From positions 2,356,001 to 2,420,000 of the forward strand of contig NZ_JAGJBZ010000001.1 in NCBI RefSeq assembly GCF_020010925.1: 64,000 nucleotides of DNA, read 5' to 3'. The stretch is from Streptomyces griseiscabiei (GTDB taxonomy: Bacteria; Actinomycetota; Actinomycetes; Streptomycetales; Streptomycetaceae). The translations under genes and the position numbers were made by a program. Below, one piece after another: positions 32,501 through 39,721 of the stretch. How positions within the stretch are numbered: position 1 is the stretch's first letter; every line of letters starts with the position of its first letter. Below the pieces are notes generated by a model. That model ran no database searches. It was given only the letters and a program-made list of their open reading frames with translations, and was not told the origin of the DNA.

Positions 32501-33846
32501 GGCGGCATGTGCGGCACTGGTGGACGGACGGGCGGGCGGGGGCGGCGAGGGAGGGAAGGGAGGAGAGGGCCGCGATCACGGAGAAGGGTCGCCCGGCCGG
32601 CGCCCCCACGGCCCACGGACCCCATGGACCTCACGGACCCCACGAACCTCACGGACCGGGTGAGGCTCCCGTGACCGACGAGGGCCGGACCCCGCACCAC
32701 ACCTCGGTCTCCGCCCGCCTCTGCCACCACATCGCCGCCGTCACCGGCCACCCACCGGCCCGCGTCACCCCGGCCACCGCCCTCGCCGAACTGGGCCTCG
32801 ACTCCCTGATGGCCGTCCGCATCCGCAGCGGTCTCGAACGCGAGCTCGGCATCGACCTCCCCCTGCGCGACCTGCTGGGCGCCGCCACGGTCGGGGACGC
32901 CGCCTCCCGCATCCGGCCGACGGCCCGGCGGGCGCTGCCGGGCGGGTCGGTGGACTCCGGTGACGCGGGGCGCACGGCACCGGCCCGCGCCGACGCCGGC
33001 GCCGGCTCCCCGAGGCTCACCCCGTCCGGTCCCCACCCCTTCCTCCGCCCCCTCCGTCCCACCGGCCCGCTCCCCCCGCTCTTCCTCGTCCACGCCGCAG
33101 GCGGGACCACCGACGTGTACCGCGCCCTCGTCGAACAGCTCGGCGGGCAGCGGCCGGTGTACGGGCTGGAGCGGATCGACGAGGCCCGCACGGTCGTCGA
33201 GAAGGCACGGCGTTACGCCGAGGCGGTGACGGCCGCGTACCCCGACGGGCCCTGTCTGCTGGGCGGTTGGTCGTTCGGCGGCTTCGTCGCGCAGGAGGCG
33301 GCACGGCAGCTCACGGCCGCCGGACGGGACGTGCGCCTGGTGGCGCTCATCGATTCCGTACGACCGCTCCCCCACCCCGAGAGCACACCGGCCGACCGGA
33401 TCCGCGCCCACTTCACCGGCTTCGCCCGTCATGTCCTGGACGCGTACGGGGTCGAACTGGCCTTGCCGTACGACGAGTTGGCCGCGACGGAGGACGACGG
33501 CGAGCGGGTCGACACCGTGCTGCGGGCGCTGCGCGAGGCGGTGGACGTGCCGCGGGCGGCCCTCGACCACCAGCGGTCCTCCTATCTGGACCTGCGGATC
33601 GGAGAGGCCCACCGGCCGGGCCGGTACGAGGGGCGGGTGGTGCTGTACCGGGCCGCGGAGCCCGCCCCGCACACCGTGCGCGACCCGGCGTACGAGCGGG
33701 ACGACGAGGGGCTCGGCTGGGACGAGGTGTGCCCGGCTCTGAGCGTCGTCCGGGTCCCGGGGCACCATCTGTCGCTGCTCGACCCGCCGTACGTCGACGC
33801 GATCGCCACCAGTCTGCGGCGGGAGTCCGTCCAGGACCGTCGCTGA
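29575..33846 (+). CDS. Pks13-like polyketide synthase (ACP-KS-AT-ACP-TE)
   Basis: A 1423-residue type I synthase. In order: N-terminal carrier domain (15-88, phosphopantetheine Ser54 in DLGMSSRDAV); ketosynthase (125-545, Cys293 in DTACSSSL, His428 in EAHGTGTPLGDP, His468 in KGNLGHLESA); acyltransferase (648-930, Ser739 in IGHSLGEVAAAV); a His/Pro-rich linker (PHGPHGPHEPHGP); second carrier (1045-1115, Ser1077 in LGLDSLMA); thioesterase (1160-1423, Ser1233 in GGWSFGGF, late His1397/1398). This is the architecture of mycobacterial Pks13, which joins two fatty chains by Claisen condensation. No ketoreductase domain is present. The FAAL upstream should load the first carrier; the carboxylase should supply the AT. 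The product is inferred to be an alpha-alkyl beta-keto lipid. Confidence 0.92.
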   Translation: MRVVGDGEGAPARPVAVEEGALRRLIAERVAGWSGTAAEDVPMDRPFTDLGMSSRDAVVLAGELSRATGRELPLTLLWEAPTGDALVACLRGAEAGGVPVAVPSSNGPTEARASTAPVTSDRPVAPGEPVAVVGIGCRLPGGVHGPADYWRSLLDGVDAIRRVPEDRWRDFTPYPPTDALPYGGYLDDVAGFDADFFRITPREAAVMDPQQRILLEVVRETLDHAAVPAGSLAGSATGVFVGISAPEYGQLTGADPAAVDPWAPAGGALSVAAGRLAYVLDTRGPSMAVDTACSSSLVAVHQACVSLRTGESDLAIAAGVNLLLSPTVTVAFRRAGALAPDGRCKPFSAAADGMGRGEGCAAVLLKRLSDAERDGDRILAVVRATAVNSDGRSNGLLAPNPAAQQALLSTAYARAGLSPARVDHVEAHGTGTPLGDPIEAGALGAVLGTGRDPDQPLLLGSVKGNLGHLESAAGIAGLVKTVLALHHDLIPPSLHCAEGSSLEGDARLRVVTEAEPWPRYGGTATAGVSGFGFGGTNAHAVLEEWRPGALLPPPAEEPPARLHLLSDADTARVRDTAGRLADWLDTPEGSAAHPADVTRTLAGRAGRGPARAAVLAGDRAELTDGLRALAAARPHARVMVEDRDLVGRGPVWVFSGYGSQWAGMGRRLLTEEPAFAAAVEKLDALLAPECGVSLYDQLSSGASSDRLEVAQPVLLGMQLALAELWRAHGVEPVAVIGHSLGEVAAAVCAGALEVPDAARVVAVRARLLSGLRGGAMAVVDLDDRELDALERDFPGVQVAVHSSPRQKVVTGDEKAVARLVRRLEAEGRAARAMRVAGAGHSPQVEPLLAELTAELADIRGGRPEVPVYSTVLDDPRGDCVFDAGHWAANLRRPVRLDRAVAAAVADGHRAFVEISPHPVLTRAVTDTAPGALALGTLHRDAGTSADFLTRLGALHTAGLRLPTPPGRVIDLPGPRWRHVRHWWTDGRAGAAREGREERAAITEKGRPAGAPTAHGPHGPHGPHEPHGPGEAPVTDEGRTPHHTSVSARLCHHIAAVTGHPPARVTPATALAELGLDSLMAVRIRSGLERELGIDLPLRDLLGAATVGDAASRIRPTARRALPGGSVDSGDAGRTAPARADAGAGSPRLTPSGPHPFLRPLRPTGPLPPLFLVHAAGGTTDVYRALVEQLGGQRPVYGLERIDEARTVVEKARRYAEAVTAAYPDGPCLLGGWSFGGFVAQEAARQLTAAGRDVRLVALIDSVRPLPHPESTPADRIRAHFTGFARHVLDAYGVELALPYDELAATEDDGERVDTVLRALREAVDVPRAALDHQRSSYLDLRIGEAHRPGRYEGRVVLYRAAEPAPHTVRDPAYERDDEGLGWDEVCPALSVVRVPGHHLSLLDPPYVDAIATSLRRESVQDRR

Positions 33847-33867
33847 ACCGAGCCGAGGAGAGCCGCC

Positions 33868-34878
33868 ATGTCCGTCCCCGACGAGCGCACCGTCCGCATC
33901 GACCGCGCCCCCGCGCCGTCCCGTCGTGCCGTCACCAGAGCCGCCGCCGTCACGGGCCTGGCCGCCCTCCTCGGCGCCACGGCCACGGGCGTCGCGTCGG
34001 CGACCGCGCGATCCGTCACCCCCGGGTCCGTCGCCCCCGGGTCCGTCACCCGCCTCGGCCCCCGCACCCTCGACGTCGCCGTCCCCTCCGCCGCCCTGGG
34101 CCGCAGCGCCCCGGTCCGGCTGATCCTCCCGTCGTCCTACGACACCCACCCCACCCGGACGTACCCCGTGCTGTATCTGCTGCACGGGGCGCACGACGAC
34201 CACACGTCCTGGACCCGGGAGACCGACATCGAGGCGTTCACGGCGGGCCGGGAGCTGATCGTGGCGATGCCGGACGGGGGGCCGACCGGCATCCCGAGCG
34301 CCTGGCGCAGCGGCCCGGACTACGAGACGTTCCAGGTCGACGAGGTGCCGGCGCTGCTGGCCCGCGCCTACCGGGCGTCCGGGGTCCGGGTCGTCGCCGG
34401 GGTCTCGACCGGCGGCTACGGCGCGATGGCGCACGCGGCACGGCACCCGGGGCGGTTCGCGGCGGCGGCCTCGTACAGCGGCATCCTCGACACGACCGCG
34501 CCCGGTGTGCCGACCCTGGTGGACGCCATCGTGGCCCGGGAGAACCTGGCGCCCCTGTCGCTGTGGGGCAACCCGGTCCTGAACGTGCTCACCTGGCGGG
34601 ACTTCAACCCGCGTTCGCGCGCGGCGGGGCTGCGCGGCACCGCCCTGTACGTGTCGAGCGGCAGCGGGGTGTTCGGCGGTATCGGCGACTGGCTGCCGGA
34701 GGCGCTGGAGAGCGCGCTGTGGCCGTCCGCCCACGCCTTCACCGACACACTGGCGCTGCTGCGGGTACCGGTGACGACCCACTTCTACGCGGGCGGAGGG
34801 CACGGCTGGGCCTACTGGAAGCGGGAGTTCGGCGCGTCGTGGCCGATGCTCGCCGGTGCGCTGGGGGTGCCGGCGTGA
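33868..34878 (+). CDS. Secreted esterase, antigen 85/esterase D family
   Basis: A 336-residue alpha/beta hydrolase of the family containing mycolyltransferases (Fbp/antigen 85) and esterase D. The N-terminus has a Tat-like signal, SRRAVTRAAAVTGLAALLGA, so it acts outside the cell. Landmarks are YPVLYLLHGAHDDHTSWTRE, the nucleophile Ser in VAGVSTGGYGAMAHAA and the catalytic His in GGGHGWAYWKREF. GAGGAG precedes ATG 33868, 21 bp after the PKS stop, so it is probably co-transcribed. In mycobacteria the equivalent enzymes transfer the Pks13 product to trehalose or arabinogalactan. A matching acyl-transfer role here is inference; plain esterase activity is the conservative reading. Confidence 0.85.
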   Translation: MSVPDERTVRIDRAPAPSRRAVTRAAAVTGLAALLGATATGVASATARSVTPGSVAPGSVTRLGPRTLDVAVPSAALGRSAPVRLILPSSYDTHPTRTYPVLYLLHGAHDDHTSWTRETDIEAFTAGRELIVAMPDGGPTGIPSAWRSGPDYETFQVDEVPALLARAYRASGVRVVAGVSTGGYGAMAHAARHPGRFAAAASYSGILDTTAPGVPTLVDAIVARENLAPLSLWGNPVLNVLTWRDFNPRSRAAGLRGTALYVSSGSGVFGGIGDWLPEALESALWPSAHAFTDTLALLRVPVTTHFYAGGGHGWAYWKREFGASWPMLAGALGVPA

Positions 34879-35000
34879 GGGCGGTACCGGCGGGGAACGG
34901 AACGGAGCGCGGAGGTCGTACGTCCTACCCAGGACCTGCCCCGCGCCCCACGGGCACCGGCCCGCGGGTGAGCCGCTTCCGGGTGAAAGGAGGGCCGGCC

Positions 35001-36233
35001 GTGGCTGCCCCCACCCCGCCGCACGGTGTACCGGACGGGCCCGGCGCCACCTCCGTACCGCCCGAACTGGCCAAGCTGTTGCGCGACCAGTTGGAGGTCG
35101 TCGCCGACCAGGTGGAGGAGGAGGTGTGCAGGCAGGTCCCGGAGTACGCCGCCCGGTCGGCCGACGGGGCGAGCCGCGCCCTCCTCAGATCCGGGGTCGT
35201 ACAGGCGCTCACCCTGTTCGTCGACCACATCGCCGATCCGCACGCCCGGGGAGACTCGATCACCGCGATCTACCGCGAGCTGGGACGCGGCGAGGCGCTG
35301 GAGGGCCACAGCCTCGAAACACTGCAGTCCGCGCTGCGGGTCGGCGGGCTGCACGCCTGGCAGCAGTTGAGCCGCACGACGGAGGAGCTCGGGCTGGACT
35401 CCGCGGTCATGGCCGGACTGGGTGAACTGGCGTTCCGGACGGTGCACGAGGTGGCCGAGGCCGCGGCGGCGGGGTACGCGGAGGGGCAGTTGCGCGGCAC
35501 GGACGAGCTGGAACGGCGCCGGGGGCGGCTGCTCGCCCTGTTGCTGGGTGAGGGGCCGGTGCTGCCGGAGGCGGTGCGTGACCTGGCGCACGGCGCCCGG
35601 TGGTCCGTGCCGACGCATGTCGCGGTCGTCGTCCTCGCGGCCTCCCCCGACCAGTGGGGGGAGCGGCCGTTGGCCGCCGCCGGGGCGCTGGTGGACATGG
35701 GGTCCCGGCCACCACGGATGCTCGTGCCCGACCCGGGCGGCTCGGGTGGCTTCGGCGGCCGGGCGTTCACCCTCGCGCTGCGGGGGCGGCCGGCGGCGAT
35801 CGGGCCCTCTGTTCCGCTCACGGAGGCCGCCAGATCGCTGCGCTGGGCCACCCGTGCGCTCGGGTTGATGGGGCGCGGCATCCTGCCCCGGCACGGTGTG
35901 GTGCGCTGCGCCGACCATCTGTCGACCTTGTTGCTGCACAGCGACGAACCGATGCTCGCCCGGCTCCGGTCACAGGCGCTGGCCCCGCTGGACACGGTCG
36001 CGGAGGGGCCTCGCGGCAGGCTCGCCGAGACCCTGCTGGCGTGGCTGCTCGGCGGCAGCAATGTGCCCGATGTCGCCGCCCGCCTCCATATCCACCCGCA
36101 GACGGTCCGCTACCGCCTGCGTCAGCTGGAGAAACTCTTCGGTGACGCCCTGCACGACCCCGGCACCCGGCTGGACCTCATTCTCGCGCTGCGCGCGGAG
36201 GCCCTGCGGAACGACGACACGTTCACCGGATAA
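35001..36233 (+). CDS. PucR/CdaR-type transcriptional regulator
   Basis: A 410-residue regulator. The N-terminal half is helical (PPELAKLLRDQLEVVADQVE, as in RsbRD-type sensor modules), followed by a GGDEF-like degenerate core. The C-terminus is the PucR helix-turn-helix: LAETLLAWLLGGSNVPDVAA, then RLHIHPQTVRYRLRQLEKLF. The start GTG 35001 is preceded by AAAGGAGGG; the frame is open far upstream through the PKS and esterase genes but that is a shadow. Sitting inside the lipid cluster, between the esterase and the cutinase, it is the obvious candidate to control them. The ligand is unknown. Confidence 0.82.
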   Translation: MAAPTPPHGVPDGPGATSVPPELAKLLRDQLEVVADQVEEEVCRQVPEYAARSADGASRALLRSGVVQALTLFVDHIADPHARGDSITAIYRELGRGEALEGHSLETLQSALRVGGLHAWQQLSRTTEELGLDSAVMAGLGELAFRTVHEVAEAAAAGYAEGQLRGTDELERRRGRLLALLLGEGPVLPEAVRDLAHGARWSVPTHVAVVVLAASPDQWGERPLAAAGALVDMGSRPPRMLVPDPGGSGGFGGRAFTLALRGRPAAIGPSVPLTEAARSLRWATRALGLMGRGILPRHGVVRCADHLSTLLLHSDEPMLARLRSQALAPLDTVAEGPRGRLAETLLAWLLGGSNVPDVAARLHIHPQTVRYRLRQLEKLFGDALHDPGTRLDLILALRAEALRNDDTFTG

Positions 36234-36381
36234 AAAGCCCCGCACCCCGCCGGACTCACCTGGGCACAAAAAGAAACTCCATTCCTGAATTCCTGTCCAT
36301 AACAGTCGGCGTGACACAGCGAATATCTTCGGGACGTCCTTTCCACAGGCGCACTGAGCGCCCCACCCTCAAAGGATCCCC

Positions 36382-37023
36382 ATGCGTATCCGCTTGTGTC
36401 TCGCCGCGCTCTCGCTGGTCGGCGGGGCCGGACTGGCCACTGTCTCGGCACCCGCGGCCACGGCCGCCGCCTGCACGGACATCGACGTCGTCGCGGCTCG
36501 CGGCACGTTCGAGCCGGGCACGCTCGGCTTCATCGTCGGCGACCCCGTGTATTCCGCGCTGCAGAAGAAAATCACCGGCAAATCGCTGTCCAGCTACCGC
36601 GTGAACTATCCCGCGGACCTGTCGCCCACCTCGGCCGCGCAGGGCAACGCGGACCTGGTGAACCATGTCCGGAGCCAGGCCGCTTCCTGTCCGAACCAGC
36701 GTTTCGTTCTGGTCGGCTATTCGCAGGGCGCGAACGTCGTCGACAACTCCATCGGTATCAGCAGCGCGGGCGCGGTGGTCGGCAGCCCCATCGTGGCGAC
36801 CATTCCGGCCGCGCTCGAACCGAGGGTGTCGGCGGTGCTGCTGTTCGGCAACCCGATCCGGGCCATCGGCAAGAGCGTCACCGGCGTCTACCAGAGCCGC
36901 ACCATCGACTTCTGCGCGGCCGGTGACCCCGTCTGCGAGAACGGCGGCGGTGACGTGGGCGCGCACCTCGGCTACAGCGCGAACGCCGACGCGGCGGCGG
37001 CCTTCGCCGCGACGAAGGTCTGA
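36382..37023 (+). CDS. Secreted cutinase-family esterase (Culp-like)
   Basis: A 213-residue exported serine esterase. The Sec signal is LCLAALSLVGGAGLATVSAPAATA. The mature protein begins ACTDIDVVAARGTFEPG as in cutinases and cutinase-like proteins. Nucleophile Ser is in LVGYSQGANVVDN, Asp in FCAAGDPVCENGGG and His in GAHLGYS; the cysteines would form the usual disulphides. ATG 36382 has AAAGGA upstream, and 148 bp of AT-richer DNA separate it from the regulator gene, so it may have its own promoter. It could cut cutin or lipid esters. Its position beside Pks13-like and antigen-85-like genes mirrors Rv3802c (Culp6) in the mycolate locus. A strong terminator follows. Confidence 0.9.
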   Translation: MRIRLCLAALSLVGGAGLATVSAPAATAAACTDIDVVAARGTFEPGTLGFIVGDPVYSALQKKITGKSLSSYRVNYPADLSPTSAAQGNADLVNHVRSQAASCPNQRFVLVGYSQGANVVDNSIGISSAGAVVGSPIVATIPAALEPRVSAVLLFGNPIRAIGKSVTGVYQSRTIDFCAAGDPVCENGGGDVGAHLGYSANADAAAAFAATKV

Positions 37024-37053
37024 GCCCGACCCCACCGCCGGTGGACGCGAGGT

Positions 37054-37089
37054 GAAGGGCCCGGGAGGAGAGATCCTCCCGGGCCCTTC
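37054..37089. terminator. Perfect 16-bp hairpin between convergent genes
   Basis: GAAGGGCCCGGGAGGA (37054-37069) and its exact reverse complement (37074-37089) flank a 4-nt loop, followed by TTCCC. It separates the cutinase gene from the convergent lipase-like gene and marks the end of the lipid cluster. Confidence 0.88.
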
Positions 37090-37114
37090 TTCCCTGGGGT
37101 GATGAGGACACCCG

Positions 37115-38845
37115 CTACGCGGGGTCCCGCGCGAACTCCGTCAGGCTCGTCGAGACGGGCTCGGGACGGCCGTTGTTCTGGATGGGCGCGGCGGTCAGCA
37201 CGTCCAGGTGCTGGTAACCGTCGGCGATCACCGGGTCCAGGTCGGCCGGGACCCGGCCCGCGAGCAGTCCGTCGCCCGCGAGCACGGTGAGCGTCGGGTC
37301 GGCGGTGAGCCCGTCCGGGTGGACGACGAGCCGCTTCACCTGCGGCGAGCCGGCGAACTGCAGATCGGTGACGAGCTTGGTCGGGAAGTACTGCTCGGTG
37401 AAGTCCAGCGGCTGCCGGGCCATGCTGCGGGCCAGCTCCTGGATGTCGGTGACCTCCTTGCCCGCGTCGGTGAACGGGGTCCCGTCGGCCGACCGGTACC
37501 CGGGGTCGTCGGCGTCGCCCACCCGGTCGTAGTTCCGCCAGGTGTAGAGCGGGCCGCCCGGCCGGTCGGGGATGGCCTTGTACTCGCTGCCGAACAGCGC
37601 CGGTCGCTCCTCGCCCCCGTTGGCGACGGGGAAGTTCTTGTCGGCGACCGGTCCGCCGTCGAAGAAGCCCACGCTGCTCTGGAGGAACGCCAGCGGTACG
37701 GAGTGGTCGTCCATCAGGGCGCCGAGGATCGCCTCGTTGGTGAGCCGGAAGTCGCGGACCGCCGGGGTGCCGGAGAGGAAGGTGGCGGTGTCCTCGGAGA
37801 ACAGGAAGCGGTTGGTGACCTCGATGTTGGTGTTCAGGGGGAGTTGGTCCGGCAGGGTGGCCTCGCCGTCCGGGTCCTGCAGCGCGCCCAGGCCGGCGAT
37901 GGCGAGCAGCGTCATCATCTCCGGGTTGAGGAGGACCGGGGCGGAGAGGGTGCGCGAGAGCAGTCCGCTGTCGAGCCCGGCCTGCACGGCTCCGTAACCG
38001 AGTCCGATGTCGGGCAGGTTGGTGTCGTCCGGGATGCTGCCGCTCAGATCGGCGAGCGAGGTGGAGACGGTGGTGTCGAGGGCGAAGTACCCGGCGCACT
38101 GGTGGTGTCCGGCGTCCGCCGTGGTGGCCGGGTTCCCGTCGAAGTCGGCGGTGGCGAAGTAGCCGGTGATCACCCCGCCCAGCGAGTGCCCGCCGCACAG
38201 CACCTTCTCCTCGCGCACCCGCCGGTCGGGCAGTTCGGCGGTGAGCAGGTCGTACTGGTCGCGGACGGTCCGCTCGATCCCGAGCTTCGCCATCCAGCCC
38301 AGGTCGGCGTTGCCGACGTACCCGTCGAAGGTTCGGCCGGCGACCTGCTTGTCCCGGTAGTAGTAGTCGACGGCCGTGCGCTGGTCGCCGGAGGCCACTC
38401 CGGTGCGGTCCTCCAGGCAGTTGGAGCGCCGGTCCAGGGCCCAGAACTCCACGTGCCGCCCCTGTGCGGCGGCGCGGGCGACGGTGTTGCGGGCGACGCT
38501 GTCGAAGGCTCCGGCGCCCTCCAGGATGCCGGGCTGGGCGACGAGGATCCGGTCGGCGTCGGCCGAGGCCGCCGGTCCGTCGGCGGACCGGTAGCGCAGG
38601 TACGACAGCCAGTCGCACGCCGCCGGCCGCGCCCCGAAGGACGCCGGCAGCGGCGCTCGCACACGTACCAGCGTCTCGGTCACGCCGCCGACCGGACTCG
38701 TCGAGGCCACGGCCGTCTCGGTCCGCGCGTCGTCGCCCCGGGCGTCCGGCGCGGCTCCGGTCAGGGCCGCGACGGTCAGCAGCGCCGACAGCGCGGCACC
38801 GCGCAGCGCTCTCAGGTTCTCTCCCTTGCTGCGACTCGTGTTCAT
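37115..38845 (-). CDS. Secreted alpha/beta hydrolase (lipase-like)
   Basis: A 576-residue exported hydrolase. The Sec signal is LRGAALSALLTVAALTGAAPDARG. The alpha/beta fold is recognised from VAQPGILEGAGAFDSVARNT and from the nucleophile elbow LCGGHSLGGVITGYFATADF. A late VLAGDGLLAGRVP stretch is compatible with the Asp strand, and the His is probably in DGYQHLDVL. It is much longer than minimal lipases because of a lid-like central insertion (residues about 260-450). I chose ATG 38845 (MNTSRSKGE) since signal sequences follow at once. The substrate is unknown; the neighbouring lipid cluster makes an ester-lipid target plausible. Confidence 0.8.
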   Translation of the reverse strand: MNTSRSKGENLRALRGAALSALLTVAALTGAAPDARGDDARTETAVASTSPVGGVTETLVRVRAPLPASFGARPAACDWLSYLRYRSADGPAASADADRILVAQPGILEGAGAFDSVARNTVARAAAQGRHVEFWALDRRSNCLEDRTGVASGDQRTAVDYYYRDKQVAGRTFDGYVGNADLGWMAKLGIERTVRDQYDLLTAELPDRRVREEKVLCGGHSLGGVITGYFATADFDGNPATTADAGHHQCAGYFALDTTVSTSLADLSGSIPDDTNLPDIGLGYGAVQAGLDSGLLSRTLSAPVLLNPEMMTLLAIAGLGALQDPDGEATLPDQLPLNTNIEVTNRFLFSEDTATFLSGTPAVRDFRLTNEAILGALMDDHSVPLAFLQSSVGFFDGGPVADKNFPVANGGEERPALFGSEYKAIPDRPGGPLYTWRNYDRVGDADDPGYRSADGTPFTDAGKEVTDIQELARSMARQPLDFTEQYFPTKLVTDLQFAGSPQVKRLVVHPDGLTADPTLTVLAGDGLLAGRVPADLDPVIADGYQHLDVLTAAPIQNNGRPEPVSTSLTEFARDPA

Positions 38846-38965
38846 GCTGGGACGGTAGGACCGCGTGCGCGACCCCACCGCCCCATGCTCACAACAACGC
38901 AGCCACCGCTGACCCCTTTGTCACCAGGCACCAACCACCGCTGCCGCCATGCGACTTGGACGGGC

Positions 38966-39568
38966 CTACAGTCCGTCCGCCACCATCGCGGAGACGATCC
39001 GCACATGCCGGTCGGCCGCCGTGCCGGAGAACTCGTTGTCGTAGTTCAGTCCGTACGGCCAGAAGTGGCCTCCCCCGGTGGAGATCTTCGCGCCGGCCCC
39101 GTCGTACTGCCGGACCAGCGTCGTGGCCCGCGACCCGGTCCAGGTGCCGCTGCCGCCCAGCCGCGACCAGCCCGCGCTGGTGCCCACGCCGAGGGTGTGC
39201 GCGATCTCGTGCAGCGCGGTCCGCTCCTTCATATAGCTGCGGTTGGAGCCGAAGCGGATGGTTCCGTTGATGTTGCCGTCGGCGGTGGGGACGCCCGGCT
39301 CGTAGCGGACGGTGATGGTCTTGCCGAGGTCGCTGAGGTTGTTGTAGCGGGAGACGGCCGCGTTCATGGCGGCCGTGATGGCGGTGTACGCCGACTGCTG
39401 GTCCGCCGTCGGGTTGCTCGCCCGGACGAGGGTCCAGGTGATGGTGGCCGCGGCGGCCCGCGGCGCGGGCACGGGCGGGGGCTGCGGGGCCGCCTGGGCG
39501 ACGCCGGGGCCGGCGAGCAGTGCGGCGGCCAGCGCCGCGGTGACCAGTTTTCCGCGCGGTGAGTTCAT
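38966..39568 (-). CDS. Secreted HExxH zinc metalloprotease-like protein
   Basis: A 200-residue exported protein with a Sec signal (LVTAALAAALLAGPGVAQAA). The mature part reads TITWTLVRASNPTADQQSAY and carries a zinc motif in ERTALHEIAHTLGVG (HExxH followed by TxG, as in matrixin-like and lectin-linked peptidases). The region after it (GSGTWTGSRATTLVRQYDG) is Trp- and Gly-rich. ATG 39568 has GGAGG 7 nt upstream. It is divergent from the GH30 galactanase, which has a lectin domain, so both could act on plant wall glycoproteins and share the operator at 39633. Proteolytic activity is inferred from the motif. Confidence 0.75.
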   Translation of the reverse strand: MNSPRGKLVTAALAAALLAGPGVAQAAPQPPPVPAPRAAAATITWTLVRASNPTADQQSAYTAITAAMNAAVSRYNNLSDLGKTITVRYEPGVPTADGNINGTIRFGSNRSYMKERTALHEIAHTLGVGTSAGWSRLGGSGTWTGSRATTLVRQYDGAGAKISTGGGHFWPYGLNYDNEFSGTAADRHVRIVSAMVADGL

Positions 39569-39632
39569 GGGAATGCCTCCAGCGTTCGTGGGGGGGGAGG
39601 AGGTTGGGGGGAATTCCTGCACACCAGGGCTA

Positions 39633-39644
39633 GAAAGCGCTTTC
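39633..39644. promoter_or_regulatory. LacI-type operator GAAAGCGCTTTC
   Basis: A perfect 12-bp palindrome between the divergent metalloprotease-like and GH30 genes, 89 bp before the GH30 start. It resembles GAAAAGGCTTTC at 56543 and GAAACGTTTC at 56658 near the arabino-oligosaccharide transporter and its LacI regulator, so one repressor may serve all three. Confidence 0.65.
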
Positions 39645-39721
39645 AGTTTCCTGAATGCTAAGCACGTGTTTTGGGCATGTCAACGAAATCGCGCCGCCTC
39701 AGTGGTGTGGAAAGGAGTGTC

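Noticed and set aside
29554..34803. 1749-codon minus-strand frame
   Set aside because: Mirror of the PKS and esterase genes, which carry all expected active sites. A GC-skew artefact.
33267..35000. Upstream in-frame extension of the PucR/CdaR gene
   Set aside because: It runs through the PKS thioesterase and esterase genes; GTG 35001 has a strong ribosome site and fits the family length.
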